DNA from: Candidatus Agathobaculum merdigallinarum
GTDB lineage: Bacteria > Bacillota > Clostridia > Oscillospirales > Butyricicoccaceae
Assembly: GCA_019115425.1 (NCBI GenBank)
Contig: DXDO01000182.1
Coordinates: forward strand, 1 to 13,011
Direction: 5' to 3'
Length of the DNA stretch: 13,011 nt
Shown: positions 1 to 6,640 of the stretch, in pieces
Layout: the number at the start of each line of letters is the position of its first letter
How positions within the stretch are numbered: position 1 is the first letter of the stretch
Translations under genes and position numbers: made by a program
Notes under the pieces: generated by a model
The model's input: the letters and a program-made list of their open reading frames with translations, nothing else
Database searches by the model: none
What the model was told of the DNA's origin: nothing

Positions 1-263
1 GTTTGTCAAGAACTTTTTTCGATCTTTTTTGAAGATTTTCAATCGGTTCGAAACAGATCCGCAACTTTTCCGACCGCTGCCTCCGAAGAAGCAGCTTGTT
101 TAGTATATCAAACCGAAACCCGCTTGTCAAGAACTTTTTTCGCCCCCGGCAAACTTTCTTTTCCGGCTTGCGCTACCCCGAAAAGACAGCTGTAATAGAC
201 TACTACTCCCACGCACTTTTGTCACCCCCCTTTTTAAGGTCTTTCTCCGTTTTTCGAGAACCC
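1..263. other. Non-coding leader upstream of metA
   Basis: I see no convincing gene here. The stretch is T-rich, with runs of T following TTGTCAAGAAC, and contains two copies of a 19-bp direct repeat (entered separately). The small reading frames crossing it lack ribosome-binding sites and do not resemble known proteins. It may be the flank of a gene or RNA operon lying to the left of the window, but no rRNA or tRNA sequence is visible. Confidence 0.5.
3..142. repeat. Pair of 19-bp direct repeats
   Basis: The sequence TTGTCAAGAACTTTTTTCG occurs identically at 3-21 and 124-142, 121 bp apart. Both copies sit in non-coding DNA. My impression is that T-rich sequences starting TTGTCAAG are common in intergenic regions of this bacterial group, but I cannot search for that here. 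Function is unknown; each copy could be a T-run of a terminator or a dispersed repeat. Confidence 0.7.
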
Positions 264-292
264 TTGTGAAAAGCTGTTTTATCTGGTATAAT
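264..292 (+). promoter_or_regulatory. Housekeeping promoter of metA
   Basis: The -35 box is TTGTGA (264-269) and the -10 box is a perfect TATAAT (287-292), with a 17-bp spacer. A TG at 284-285 gives an extended -10. Transcription should start near 299, leaving a leader of about 35 nt. That is too short for a SAM riboswitch or T-box, and none is visible. Confidence 0.8.
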
Positions 293-333
293 AATGTACC
301 GGAATTGCTATTTTATTCAAAGGAGGTGTCGGC

Positions 334-1248
334 TTGCCCATCAAAATAGCCGACAGTCTGCCCGCACGCGCTGTGCTGGAAAGCGAAAACATCTTTGTCA
401 TGACCGAGCATCGTGCCACAACACAGGATATCCGTCCGTTGCGTATTGCGCTGCTCAATCTGATGCCGCTGAAAATCGTAACGGAAACGCAGATCCTGCG
501 CTGCCTTTCCAACACGCCCATCCAGATCGAGGTAGACCTGATCCAGACCAAGACCTATCATTCCAAAAACACCCCGGAGGATCACCTCCTCACCTTCTAT
601 AAGACGTTTGACGATATCCGCGACAAAAAGTATGACGGCCTGATCATCACCGGCGCGCCGGTAGAGAATATGCCGTTTGAGGAAGTGGAATACTGGGACG
701 AACTCGTAGAGATCATGGACTGGAGCAAATCCCACGTCCACTCCACCCTGCACATCTGCTGGGGCGCGCAAGCCGGGCTTTACCACCATTACGGCATCCC
801 CAAATACCAGCTGCCCAGAAAGATGTCCGGCATCTTCCGCCATCATGTACTGTTCCCCAAAGAACCCTTAATGCGCGGGTTTGACGACATCTTCTGCGCG
901 CCGCATTCGCGCCATACCGAAGTGCGCGCTGCCGATATCCGCAGGGATGACCGGCTGCGCCTGCTCGCGGAATCCGACGAGGCGGGCGTATACATCGTGG
1001 AGGCCATGAACGGCCGCCAGATCTTTGTGCTCGGCCACGGCGAATACGATTCGGACACGCTCAAAAAGGAATATGAGCGCGACATGGCCAAAGGGCTGAA
1101 CCCGGACGTCCCGCTGCACTATTTCCGCAACGACGACCCGGATGACATTGTGCTTGTCACATGGAAGGCGCATGCGCATCTGTTTTACACCAACTGGGTC
1201 AACTACTACGTTTACCAGACGACCCCCTATTATCTCGACAGAATATAA
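334..1248 (+). CDS. metA: Homoserine O-acetyltransferase (MetA family)
   Basis: Activates the hydroxyl of L-homoserine with an acyl-CoA, the first committed step of methionine synthesis in the cytoplasm. The 304-residue product matches MetA in length and sequence throughout. Visible catalytic residues in family numbering are Cys142 (in HICWGAQ), His235 and Glu237 (in LGHGE). Residue 111 is Glu (TGAPVEN). In this family Glu111 marks acetyl-CoA users, as in Bacillus cereus, while Gly marks succinyl-CoA users such as E. coli. The product is therefore probably O-acetylhomoserine, despite the usual 'succinyltransferase' label. The start is a TTG 6 nt after a strong AAAGGAGGT site; no better ATG lies nearby. 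It is a single gene with its own promoter and a hairpin directly after the stop, convergent with rex. Confidence 0.95.
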   Translation: MPIKIADSLPARAVLESENIFVMTEHRATTQDIRPLRIALLNLMPLKIVTETQILRCLSNTPIQIEVDLIQTKTYHSKNTPEDHLLTFYKTFDDIRDKKYDGLIITGAPVENMPFEEVEYWDELVEIMDWSKSHVHSTLHICWGAQAGLYHHYGIPKYQLPRKMSGIFRHHVLFPKEPLMRGFDDIFCAPHSRHTEVRAADIRRDDRLRLLAESDEAGVYIVEAMNGRQIFVLGHGEYDSDTLKKEYERDMAKGLNPDVPLHYFRNDDPDDIVLVTWKAHAHLFYTNWVNYYVYQTTPYYLDRI

Positions 1249-1276
1249 AAAGAAGCGGCTATGCAGCCGCTTCTTT
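1249..1276 (+). terminator. Hairpin directly after metA stop codon
   Basis: A perfect 12-bp stem AAAGAAGCGGCT / AGCCGCTTCTTT with loop ATGC starts on the base after the metA TAA. The T-run is short (TTCTTT). It probably acts in metA termination. An identical 28-nt copy lies at 1492-1519. Confidence 0.65.
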
Positions 1277-1388
1277 GAGACTGTCGAAAAACATAGTTTT
1301 TCGAGCAGTCTCTCGATCGAAACCACGCTTTCGATCGAAATTTCCGCTGTCTGCGCGCGCCTTTCAGGCACACTTGCCAGCGGTTTGT

Positions 1389-1421
1389 ATAAAAACCCAC
1401 GCGCATGTCGCGGGTTTTTAT
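1389..1421 (+). repeat. 33-nt hairpin repeat, copy A
   Basis: The hairpin has outer arms ATAAAAACC / GGTTTTTAT, a 2-nt CA bulge, inner arms CGCG / CGCG and loop CATGT. It is identical at 31 of 33 positions to the reverse complement of 8745-8777. The two differences form one base pair (C-G here, G-C there), so the fold is preserved. Each copy is followed directly by another long hairpin of different sequence. Confidence 0.8.
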
Positions 1422-1491
1422 GAAAATTGCGGTTCTCCGCAATTTTCTATTTGATACGCGCTGCGGCGCGAAAAACTTTTTCGACAAGCTG

Positions 1492-1519
1492 AAAGAAGCG
1501 GCTATGCAGCCGCTTCTTT
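1492..1519. terminator. Hairpin at the rex 3' end, copy of the metA terminator hairpin
   Basis: Same 28-nt palindrome as 1249-1276, here followed on the + strand by more T (a run of six at 1517-1522). It begins 4 nt beyond the rex stop codon. The + strand form, a 12-bp stem plus T6, is a good intrinsic terminator. On the - strand the T-run is only TTTC. It most likely stops read-through from metA and helps end the icd-rex transcript. Confidence 0.65.
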
Positions 1520-1523
1520 TTTG

Positions 1524-2162
1524 TTATCCCTCTTCTGCACTGACCAGATGGCACAGTGTCATCATGCTGTCGGACAGGTGCACGTTTTCCACCGGCACAC
1601 CCAGCCCCTCCAAATGCAGGTCTTCTCCCGTGAAATTCCACAGGCCGCGCACACCGTGATCGACCAGATCGCGTGCGATTTCCGGTGCATTACCGCGCGG
1701 GATGGTCAGCACGACCACGTCCGGCTTGTACTGATCCAGAAATTCATGCAGCGTATCGCTGTGGCGCACCTCGTAACCGCCGAATGTTTTCCCGGTCAGG
1801 TCGGGGTTGGCGTCAAATGCGCACAGCAGCTTAAAGCCGCTGGCCGAAAAATCAAAGTTGTTGAGCAGCGCGCGGCCCAGGTTGCCTGCACCCAGCAGGA
1901 TCGCCGTGCGGCCTGCATGCAGCCCCAGGATCGAGCCCAGCTCCTCCTGCAGCTTGTCGACATTATAGCCGTAGCCCTGCTGGCCGAAGCCGCCGAAGCA
2001 GTTGAAATCCTGCCGGATCTGGGACGCTGTCAACCCCATACGTTCCGCCAGAGCACGGGAAGAGATGCGCTGCACACCTTCCGCTTTGAGCTCGCAAATA
2101 TTCCGGTAATAGCGTGGCAGCCGCTGGATTACCGCTTTGGAAACCTCTTGCTTTCGTTCCAC
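1524..2162 (-). CDS. rex: Redox-sensing transcriptional repressor Rex
   Basis: Rex binds operators when NAD+ dominates and releases them when NADH rises. The product has 212 residues, normal for Rex. An N-terminal winged helix covers about residues 8-65 (SSRALAERMGLTASQIRQDF). A Rossmann domain follows, with GAGNLG at 91-96 and Asp117 at the end of strand 2. I chose the GTG at 2162 rather than the in-frame GTG at 2168. AGGGAG lies 7 nt upstream of 2162 but only 1 nt from 2168, and the resulting start MERKQEVSKAVIQRLPRYYR matches typical Rex N-termini. It lies 42 nt downstream of icd and is probably co-transcribed with it from a promoter carrying a Rex operator, implying autoregulation. Confidence 0.95.
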   Translation of the reverse strand: MERKQEVSKAVIQRLPRYYRNICELKAEGVQRISSRALAERMGLTASQIRQDFNCFGGFGQQGYGYNVDKLQEELGSILGLHAGRTAILLGAGNLGRALLNNFDFSASGFKLLCAFDANPDLTGKTFGGYEVRHSDTLHEFLDQYKPDVVVLTIPRGNAPEIARDLVDHGVRGLWNFTGEDLHLEGLGVPVENVHLSDSMMTLCHLVSAEEG

Positions 2163-2204
2163 AGGCACTCTCCCTTTCTCTCACCTTTTTGTCAGCAAAG
2201 CAGA

Positions 2205-3362
2205 TTACAGCTTCGCGATCGTATCCAGCACATAATCCGTGAATTCCTGCGCGGTCGCGCCGGTATCACGGCCGTTGACAACGACCTTCTTCTCCTCGAA
2301 CATGCAGATGTCGAGCGCGCGGTCGAGCTTGTTCGCCAGTTCGATCTCGCCGATGTGCTCGAGCAGCATGACCGATGCGCGCAGCACGGAGGACGGGTCG
2401 GCGTACTGGGCGCGCCCCTCCTGCACCATGCGCGGCGCGGAGCCGTGGATGGCTTCAAACATGGCGTAGCGCTTGCCGATGTTGGCAGAGCCGGCGGTAC
2501 CGACGCCGCCCTGGATCTCGGCCGCCTCGTCGGTGATGATGTCGCCATACAGGTTGGGCAGCACAACGACCTTGAAGTCGCGGCGGCGCTTGTCGTCGAG
2601 CAGCTTCGCGGTCATGATATCGATGTACCAGTCGTCAAACACGACTTCCGGGTATTCCCTGGCGACCTTCTGGCAGGTGTCGAGGAACTTGCCGTCGGTC
2701 GTCTTGATGATGTTCGCCTTGGTGACGCAGGAAACACGGTTCTTGCCGGTCTTGCGTGCGTAGTCAAACGCCAGACGCGCGATACGCTCGCAGCCCTGCG
2801 AGGTTGCAACCGTGAAGTCGATAAACAGGTCGTCGTCGATCTGCACGCCCTGCGAGCCGACAGCGTAGCCGCCCTCGGTGTTCTCGCGGTAGAACGTCCA
2901 GTCGATGCCGAGCTCGGGCACCTTGACCGGGCGCACGTTGGCAAACAGGTCGAGCGCCTTGCGCATCGCCACGTTCGCGGACTCCACGTTCGGCCACGGG
3001 TCGCCCTTGCGCGGGGTCGTGGTCGGCCCCTTGAGGATAACGTGGCACTGCTTCAGTTCTTCCATCACGTCGGGCGGGATCGCACAGCCGAGCTCGGCGC
3101 GGCGCTCAATGGTCAGACCGTCGATCACGCGGAACTCCACCTTGCCTGCCTTGACCTTGTCCGCAAGCAGGGTCTCGAGCGCGTGCTGCGCCATGCCGGT
3201 GATCATCGGGCCGATGCCGTCGCCACCGCACACGCCGATGATGAGCTTGTCCAGTTTGGAATAATCAATAAAGTCGTCCTGCGCCTTCATATCCGCAATG
3301 CGTTTGCGCTGGCTCTCGACGACTGCTTCAAATTTATCCAGAATCGCCTGGTCGATAGACAT
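2205..3362 (-). CDS. icd: Isocitrate dehydrogenase (isocitrate/isopropylmalate dehydrogenase family)
   Basis: Oxidatively decarboxylates isocitrate to 2-oxoglutarate. The product has 385 residues. Isocitrate-type substrate residues are present: Ser128 and Asn130 (ESANVAMR; the Ser113/Asn115 of E. coli), Arg134, Arg144, Arg159 and Tyr166 (YRENTEGGY). Lys215 (TKAN) and the metal aspartates in LYGDIITDE (Asp274, Asp278) are also visible. Isopropylmalate dehydrogenase would have Leu instead of the Ser/Asn pair. The cofactor loop reads HGSAP-Arg311-Met312, neither the Lys-Tyr of NADP enzymes nor the Asp-Ile of NAD enzymes, so the cofactor is open. The start at 3362 has AGGAGG 8 nt upstream; the frame is open further upstream but runs into the promoter. 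About 38 residues precede the first strand. It follows acn and precedes rex. Confidence 0.9.
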   Translation of the reverse strand: MSIDQAILDKFEAVVESQRKRIADMKAQDDFIDYSKLDKLIIGVCGGDGIGPMITGMAQHALETLLADKVKAGKVEFRVIDGLTIERRAELGCAIPPDVMEELKQCHVILKGPTTTPRKGDPWPNVESANVAMRKALDLFANVRPVKVPELGIDWTFYRENTEGGYAVGSQGVQIDDDLFIDFTVATSQGCERIARLAFDYARKTGKNRVSCVTKANIIKTTDGKFLDTCQKVAREYPEVVFDDWYIDIMTAKLLDDKRRRDFKVVVLPNLYGDIITDEAAEIQGGVGTAGSANIGKRYAMFEAIHGSAPRMVQEGRAQYADPSSVLRASVMLLEHIGEIELANKLDRALDICMFEEKKVVVNGRDTGATAQEFTDYVLDTIAKL

Positions 3363-3382
3363 GTTCGTGTCCTCCTGCTGAA

Positions 3383-3400
3383 TTGATATTATTTTAACAA
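3383..3400 (-). promoter_or_regulatory. Putative Rex operator overlapping the icd-rex -10 box
   Basis: On the - strand the site reads TTGTTAAAATAATATCAA. The clostridial Rex consensus as I know it is TTGTTAANNNNTTAACAA. The left half-site is perfect and the right half differs at two of seven positions. It covers the -10 box (3391-3396) of the promoter in front of icd and rex, so binding would block RNA polymerase. The match and the nearby rex gene are seen; binding is inferred. Confidence 0.7.
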
Positions 3401-3419
3401 AAATTTCGCATACTGTCAA
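3391..3419 (-). promoter_or_regulatory. Housekeeping promoter of icd-rex
   Basis: Read on the - strand, a perfect TTGACA (3414-3419), a 17-bp spacer and TAAAAT (3391-3396) form a near-consensus promoter. The expected start point is near 3384, about 20 nt ahead of the icd ATG. It lies just after the acn terminator hairpin, so icd-rex can be transcribed independently of acn. Confidence 0.8.
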
Positions 3420-3424
3420 GAAAG

Positions 3425-3461
3425 CAGGTCAGAGAGGGCAAGTGCTGTCCTCTCTGGCCTG
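3425..3461 (-). terminator. Terminator of acn
   Basis: A 13-bp stem with one C/A mismatch in the - strand RNA (arms CAGGCCAGAGAGG and CCTCTCTGACCTG) begins 13 nt after the acn stop. It is followed by CTTTCTT. The modest U-tract suggests partial termination, so some read-through into icd is possible. Confidence 0.6.
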
Positions 3462-3474
3462 TATGGTTGTTGAG

Positions 3475-5397
3475 TTACTTGGCGTTCTGCTTGGCGTAGT
3501 TGAGCGTACCGCCCGCGAGCAGCGCGCCGCGCTGGCGGTCGGAAACCTCGCAGTCCGCCTTGAACGTCCTGCCGCCGCAGACGACGGTGACCTGTTCGCC
3601 GTTTTTGACCTCTTCCAGCACGTTCGGCAGGGAGATGTCGTCCAGCAGGCTGATCGCGTCGTAATCCGCCGGGTCGGCAAAGGTCAGCGGCAGGATACCG
3701 GAGTTGACCAGGTTTGCCTTGTGGATACGTGCGAACGACTTGCACAGCACTGCCTTGACGCCCAGATACAGCGGGACGAGCGCCGCGTGCTCACGCGACG
3801 AGCCCTGGCCATAGTTCGCGCCGCCGACGATGATGCCGCCGCCCTGCTCCTTGCAGCGCGCCGGGAACTCCGGATCGACGTTGATGAAGCAGTAGTTCGA
3901 ATAGTACGGCACATTCGAGCGGTAGGGCAACAGCTTTGCGCCTGCCGGCAGGATGTGGTCGGTGGTGATGTTGTCCTCAGTCTTGAGCACGACCTTGCCG
4001 GTGTAGGACGCTTCGAGTGCCTTGCCCAGCGGGAACGGCTTGATGTTTGGGCCGCGCACGACCTCGACCTCGGCCGGGTTCTCGGCGGGCTTTACGATCA
4101 TGTTGTCGTTGATGACAAAATGCTCGGGCATTTTGATCTCCGGCATGTCGCCCAGCGTGCGCGGGTCGGTCAGCACGCCCGCGAGCGCAGACGCCGCCGC
4201 GACTTCGGGGGACACCAGATAGATCTGCGCGTCCTGCGTGCCGGAACGGCCTTCAAAGTTGCGGTTGAAGGTGCGCAGCGATACGCCGCCCGACTCCGGC
4301 GACTGGCCCATGCCGATGCAGGGGCCGCAGGCGCATTCGAGGATGCGCGCGCCCGCCGCAATGATGTCCGCCAGCGCGCCGTTCTGCGCGAGCATGTTGA
4401 ACACCTGCTTGGAGCCCGGGCTGATGGTCAGCGAAACGTCCGGATGCACGGTTTTTCCCTTGAGGATGGACGCGACCTTCATCATATCATAGTAGGAAGA
4501 GTTGGTGCACGAGCCGATGCAGCACTGGTTGACCTTGATCGCACCGATCTCGGACACCGGCTTGACGTTATCCGGCATGTGCGGCATGGCTGCCAGCGGC
4601 TCGAGCGCGGACAGATCCACGGTATACTCCTCATCGTAGACCGCGTCCGGATCGGAGGAAAGCGGGGTCCACACGTCGCCGCGGCCCTGCGCCTCGAGAA
4701 ACTTCCGTGTCTCCTCGTCGGACGGGAAGATCGAGGTCGTTGCGCCAAGCTCAGCGCCCATGTTGGTGATGGTCGCGCGCTCGGGCACGGACAGGGTCTT
4801 AACGCCCTCGCCCGCGTACTCGACGATCTTGCCGACGCCGCCCTTGACGGTCATCTGGCGCAGCACGTCCAGAATCACGTCCTTGGCGGAAACCCACGGG
4901 GACAGCTTGCCCGTCAGGTTGACGCGCACCATCTTGGGCATGGGGATATAGTACGCCCCGCCGCCCATCGCGACCGCAACGTCCAGACCGCCCGCGCCAA
5001 ACGCCAGCATGCCGATACCGCCGCCGGTCGGGGTGTGGCTGTCCGAGCCGATCAGGGTCTTGCCCGGCGCGCCGAATCGCTCCAGATGCACCTGATGGCA
5101 GATGCCGTTGCCCGCCTTGGAATAATAGATGCCGTGCTTCTTGGCGACCGAGCCGATATACTTGTGGTCGTCCGCATTTTCGAAGCCGGACTGGAGGGTA
5201 TTATGGTCAATATAAGCGACCGAACGCTCGGTTTTGACCTGATCGACGCCCATCGCCTCAAATTGCAGATAGGCCATCGTGCCGGTCGCGTCCTGTGTCA
5301 GCGTCTGGTCGATCCTGAGGCCGATCTCCTGCCCCTGCACCATTTCGCCGTCCACCAGATGCGCTTTCAGAATTTTCTGCGCGATTGTCATACCCAT
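3475..5397 (-). CDS. acn: Aconitate hydratase
   Basis: Interconverts citrate and isocitrate through a [4Fe-4S] cluster. The 640-residue product carries the catalytic core (about 1-410) followed by the swivel domain (about 460-640). The three cluster cysteines are Cys297 (GSCTNS), Cys357 and Cys360 (CACGPC). The swivel loop GQGSSREH (530-537) supplies active-site Ser and Arg. SDSHTPTGGG (118-127) is the usual substrate region. The start at 5397 (MGMTIAQKIL) has GAAGGA 7 nt upstream. The frame stays open to 5505, but that extension runs through GC-rich hairpins and has no family similarity. It lies directly upstream of icd, so the two genes give the citrate to 2-oxoglutarate route, likely serving glutamate synthesis. 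No citrate synthase is in the window. Confidence 0.95.
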   Translation of the reverse strand: MGMTIAQKILKAHLVDGEMVQGQEIGLRIDQTLTQDATGTMAYLQFEAMGVDQVKTERSVAYIDHNTLQSGFENADDHKYIGSVAKKHGIYYSKAGNGICHQVHLERFGAPGKTLIGSDSHTPTGGGIGMLAFGAGGLDVAVAMGGGAYYIPMPKMVRVNLTGKLSPWVSAKDVILDVLRQMTVKGGVGKIVEYAGEGVKTLSVPERATITNMGAELGATTSIFPSDEETRKFLEAQGRGDVWTPLSSDPDAVYDEEYTVDLSALEPLAAMPHMPDNVKPVSEIGAIKVNQCCIGSCTNSSYYDMMKVASILKGKTVHPDVSLTISPGSKQVFNMLAQNGALADIIAAGARILECACGPCIGMGQSPESGGVSLRTFNRNFEGRSGTQDAQIYLVSPEVAAASALAGVLTDPRTLGDMPEIKMPEHFVINDNMIVKPAENPAEVEVVRGPNIKPFPLGKALEASYTGKVVLKTEDNITTDHILPAGAKLLPYRSNVPYYSNYCFINVDPEFPARCKEQGGGIIVGGANYGQGSSREHAALVPLYLGVKAVLCKSFARIHKANLVNSGILPLTFADPADYDAISLLDDISLPNVLEEVKNGEQVTVVCGGRTFKADCEVSDRQRGALLAGGTLNYAKQNAK

Positions 5398-5429
5398 TTG
5401 TGTTTCCTTCGCTCCTTTATATCCCGCAC

Positions 5430-5525
5430 GCGGCGCATCGCGCGCCGCGCCCCGTCCGCCGAATGTGCAGGACGGGTGTGTTGCGGCTTCCACAGCCTTC
5501 TCCACGGCGCGTAAAACGCGCCGTG
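5430..5525. other. Structured leader in front of acn
   Basis: Three GC-rich hairpins lie between the tsaD terminator and the acn start: 5430-5448 (7 bp, GCGGCGC arms), 5451-5476 (7 bp, CCCGTCC / GGACGGG, 12-nt loop) and 5503-5525 (perfect 10 bp, CACGGCGCGT, loop AAA). The first ends about 13 nt above the Shine-Dalgarno site. They could affect mRNA stability or translation. I recognise no known riboswitch class. Confidence 0.45.
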
Positions 5526-5541
5526 CCCAAAAACAAAACAG

Positions 5542-5568
5542 AAGTGGCTTTGCAGCGCAAAACCACTT
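5542..5568 (-). terminator. Terminator of the ywlE-rimI-tsaD operon
   Basis: In the - strand RNA, AAGTGGTTTTGC pairs with GCAAAGCCACTT (12 bp including one U-G) around loop GCT. It is followed by CTGTTTTGTTTTTGG, a strong U-rich tail. It begins 42 nt after the tsaD stop. Confidence 0.75.
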
Positions 5569-5570
5569 TT

Positions 5571-5599
5571 ATTCTACAACAGTTCTGTTTTTTTGAAAA
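5571..5599 (-). promoter_or_regulatory. Weak candidate promoter for acn
   Basis: On the - strand TAGAAT (5571-5576) is preceded at 17 bp by TTTTCA (5594-5599), 5/6 and 4/6 matches to consensus. Transcription would start near 5564, inside the terminator hairpin's first arm, so the two elements overlap. This is the only promoter-like sequence I can find for acn. Confidence 0.3.
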
Positions 5600-5610
5600 G
5601 CCCTTTTCGG

Positions 5611-6636
5611 CTATCTCTTTTCACAAATATTCTCGCCGATTTCCGCGGTCGCAAAAGCATTTTGCAAGGTGCAGCCCACGTTGCCTGCAAGATACTCGTA
5701 ATACGCCTGGCTGCCGATCATGGCGGCATTATCCCCGCAAAGCGAAAGCGGCGGCAGGTACAGGCGGGTATGCGTGCGCTTTGCCATATCCTGCAAGGCC
5801 GCGCGCAGGAAGGAATTGGCCGCCACGCCGCCCGCGCAGACCACGCGCTGGGTATGGGTCTGTTTAACCGCCATTTCCAGCCGCGGCACAAGCGTCTGCA
5901 CGACCGCCGCGCAGAACGAGGCTGCAAGGCCGTTCCGATCAATCGTTTCTCCCTTCTGCTCGGCGTTGTGCGCCAGGTTGATGACTGCGGTCTTAAGTCC
6001 GGAGAACGAAAAGTCGAGCGGCGCGTCCTTGATGTGTGAATCCGGCAGCTTATAGCGCGCGGGGTCGCCGTCCTGCGCGAGCTTATCGATCTTGGGCCCG
6101 CCCGGATAGCCCACGCCCAGCACACGCGCGACCTTGTCGAACGCCTCGCCCGCCGCATCGTCCCGCGTGCCGCCGAGGATCTCGAAGGAGGTATAATCCC
6201 GCACCATCACGATCTCGCTGTGTCCGCCGGACGCAATAAGCGTCAAAAACGGCGGCTTGAGATCAGGATAGGCCAGATAGGCCGCCGCAATATGCCCGCG
6301 GATATGATGAACCGGAATAAACGGCTTATTCAGCGAAAACGCCAGTGCCTTCCCGAAGTTCGCGCCGACGAGCAGCGCGCCGATCAGGCCGGGCGCGCAG
6401 GTCGCCGCGACCGCGTCCACCTCGTGCTTGTCCATGTTTGCGTCCGCAAGCGCCTTTTGGGTCACGCGCACGACCGCCTCCATGTGCCGCCGTGACGCGA
6501 TCTCAGGCACCACGCCGCCGTACAGCGCATGCGTCTCGATCTGCGTGTCCACCACGCTCGAAAGGATCGTCCGTCCGTCCTCGATGACGGCCGCCGCCGT
6601 CTCGTCGCAGGAGGACTCTATCGCTAAAATTTTCAT
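5611..6636 (-). CDS. tsaD: tRNA N6-adenosine threonylcarbamoyltransferase TsaD
   Basis: Transfers the threonylcarbamoyl group onto A37 of ANN-decoding tRNAs (t6A), working with TsaB and TsaE. The product has 341 residues, the usual length. The ASKHA fold begins with MKILAIESSCDETAAAV. Metal ligands His111 and His115 (VHHIRGH) and Asp302 (CGDNAA) are present, as are the nucleotide-binding ASGGHS (135-140) and CAGGVAANS (267-275). The ATG at 6636 fits the family start and has AGGTGA upstream; the frame is open further up without similarity. It is the last gene of the operon, and its Shine-Dalgarno overlaps the TGA of the small ORF before it. tsaB and tsaE, often neighbours, are not in the window. 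Confidence 0.96.
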   Translation of the reverse strand: MKILAIESSCDETAAAVIEDGRTILSSVVDTQIETHALYGGVVPEIASRRHMEAVVRVTQKALADANMDKHEVDAVAATCAPGLIGALLVGANFGKALAFSLNKPFIPVHHIRGHIAAAYLAYPDLKPPFLTLIASGGHSEIVMVRDYTSFEILGGTRDDAAGEAFDKVARVLGVGYPGGPKIDKLAQDGDPARYKLPDSHIKDAPLDFSFSGLKTAVINLAHNAEQKGETIDRNGLAASFCAAVVQTLVPRLEMAVKQTHTQRVVCAGGVAANSFLRAALQDMAKRTHTRLYLPPLSLCGDNAAMIGSQAYYEYLAGNVGCTLQNAFATAEIGENICEKR

Positions 6637-6640
6637 TGCT

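Larger units (their letters stand above)
1249..1519. repeat. Chain of hairpins between metA and rex, bounded by identical palindromes
   Basis: Almost every base of this interval falls in an inverted repeat. In order: 1249-1276 (12-bp stem); 1277-1312 (16 bp, one bulged G); 1313-1338 (10-bp stem TCGATCGAAA, 6-nt loop); 1344-1383 (6-bp outer stem with inner GCCT/AGGC); 1389-1421 (33-nt hairpin shared with 8745-8777); 1422-1447 (11-bp stem, loop TTCT); a GC-rich pair near 1459-1470; the palindrome 1469-1483; and 1492-1519, an exact copy of the first. No coding frame is credible. The chain could be a non-autonomous mobile or interspersed repeat, or a compound bidirectional terminator for the two convergent genes. 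Confidence 0.75.

Noticed and set aside
264..270. TTGTGAA half-site in front of metA as a Rex operator
   Set aside because: The second half-site is absent (TGTTTTA in place of TTCACAA), and the bases are explained by the -35 box.
1249..1519. CRISPR array
   Set aside because: The inverted repeats differ from each other in sequence and there are no evenly spaced identical repeats or spacers; only the two end palindromes are identical.
1405..1659. Short peptides with a shared 'IKTHAHVA' stretch read from both 33-nt hairpins
   Set aside because: The shared peptide only reflects the repeated hairpin DNA. Neither frame has a ribosome site or coding character.
2163..2168. GTG at 2168 as the rex start
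   Set aside because: It is only 1 nt from the Shine-Dalgarno site; the GTG at 2162 has proper spacing and a better match to Rex N-termini.
1521..3386. Long open frame of 621 codons on the + strand opposite rex and icd
   Set aside because: It is the antisense shadow of two well-supported genes. Its Arg/Ala/Leu/His-rich sequence matches no family, and long antisense frames are expected in GC-rich genes.
3442..5514. Open frame of 690 codons on the + strand opposite acn
   Set aside because: Antisense shadow of aconitase, low-complexity composition, no ribosome site or family motif.
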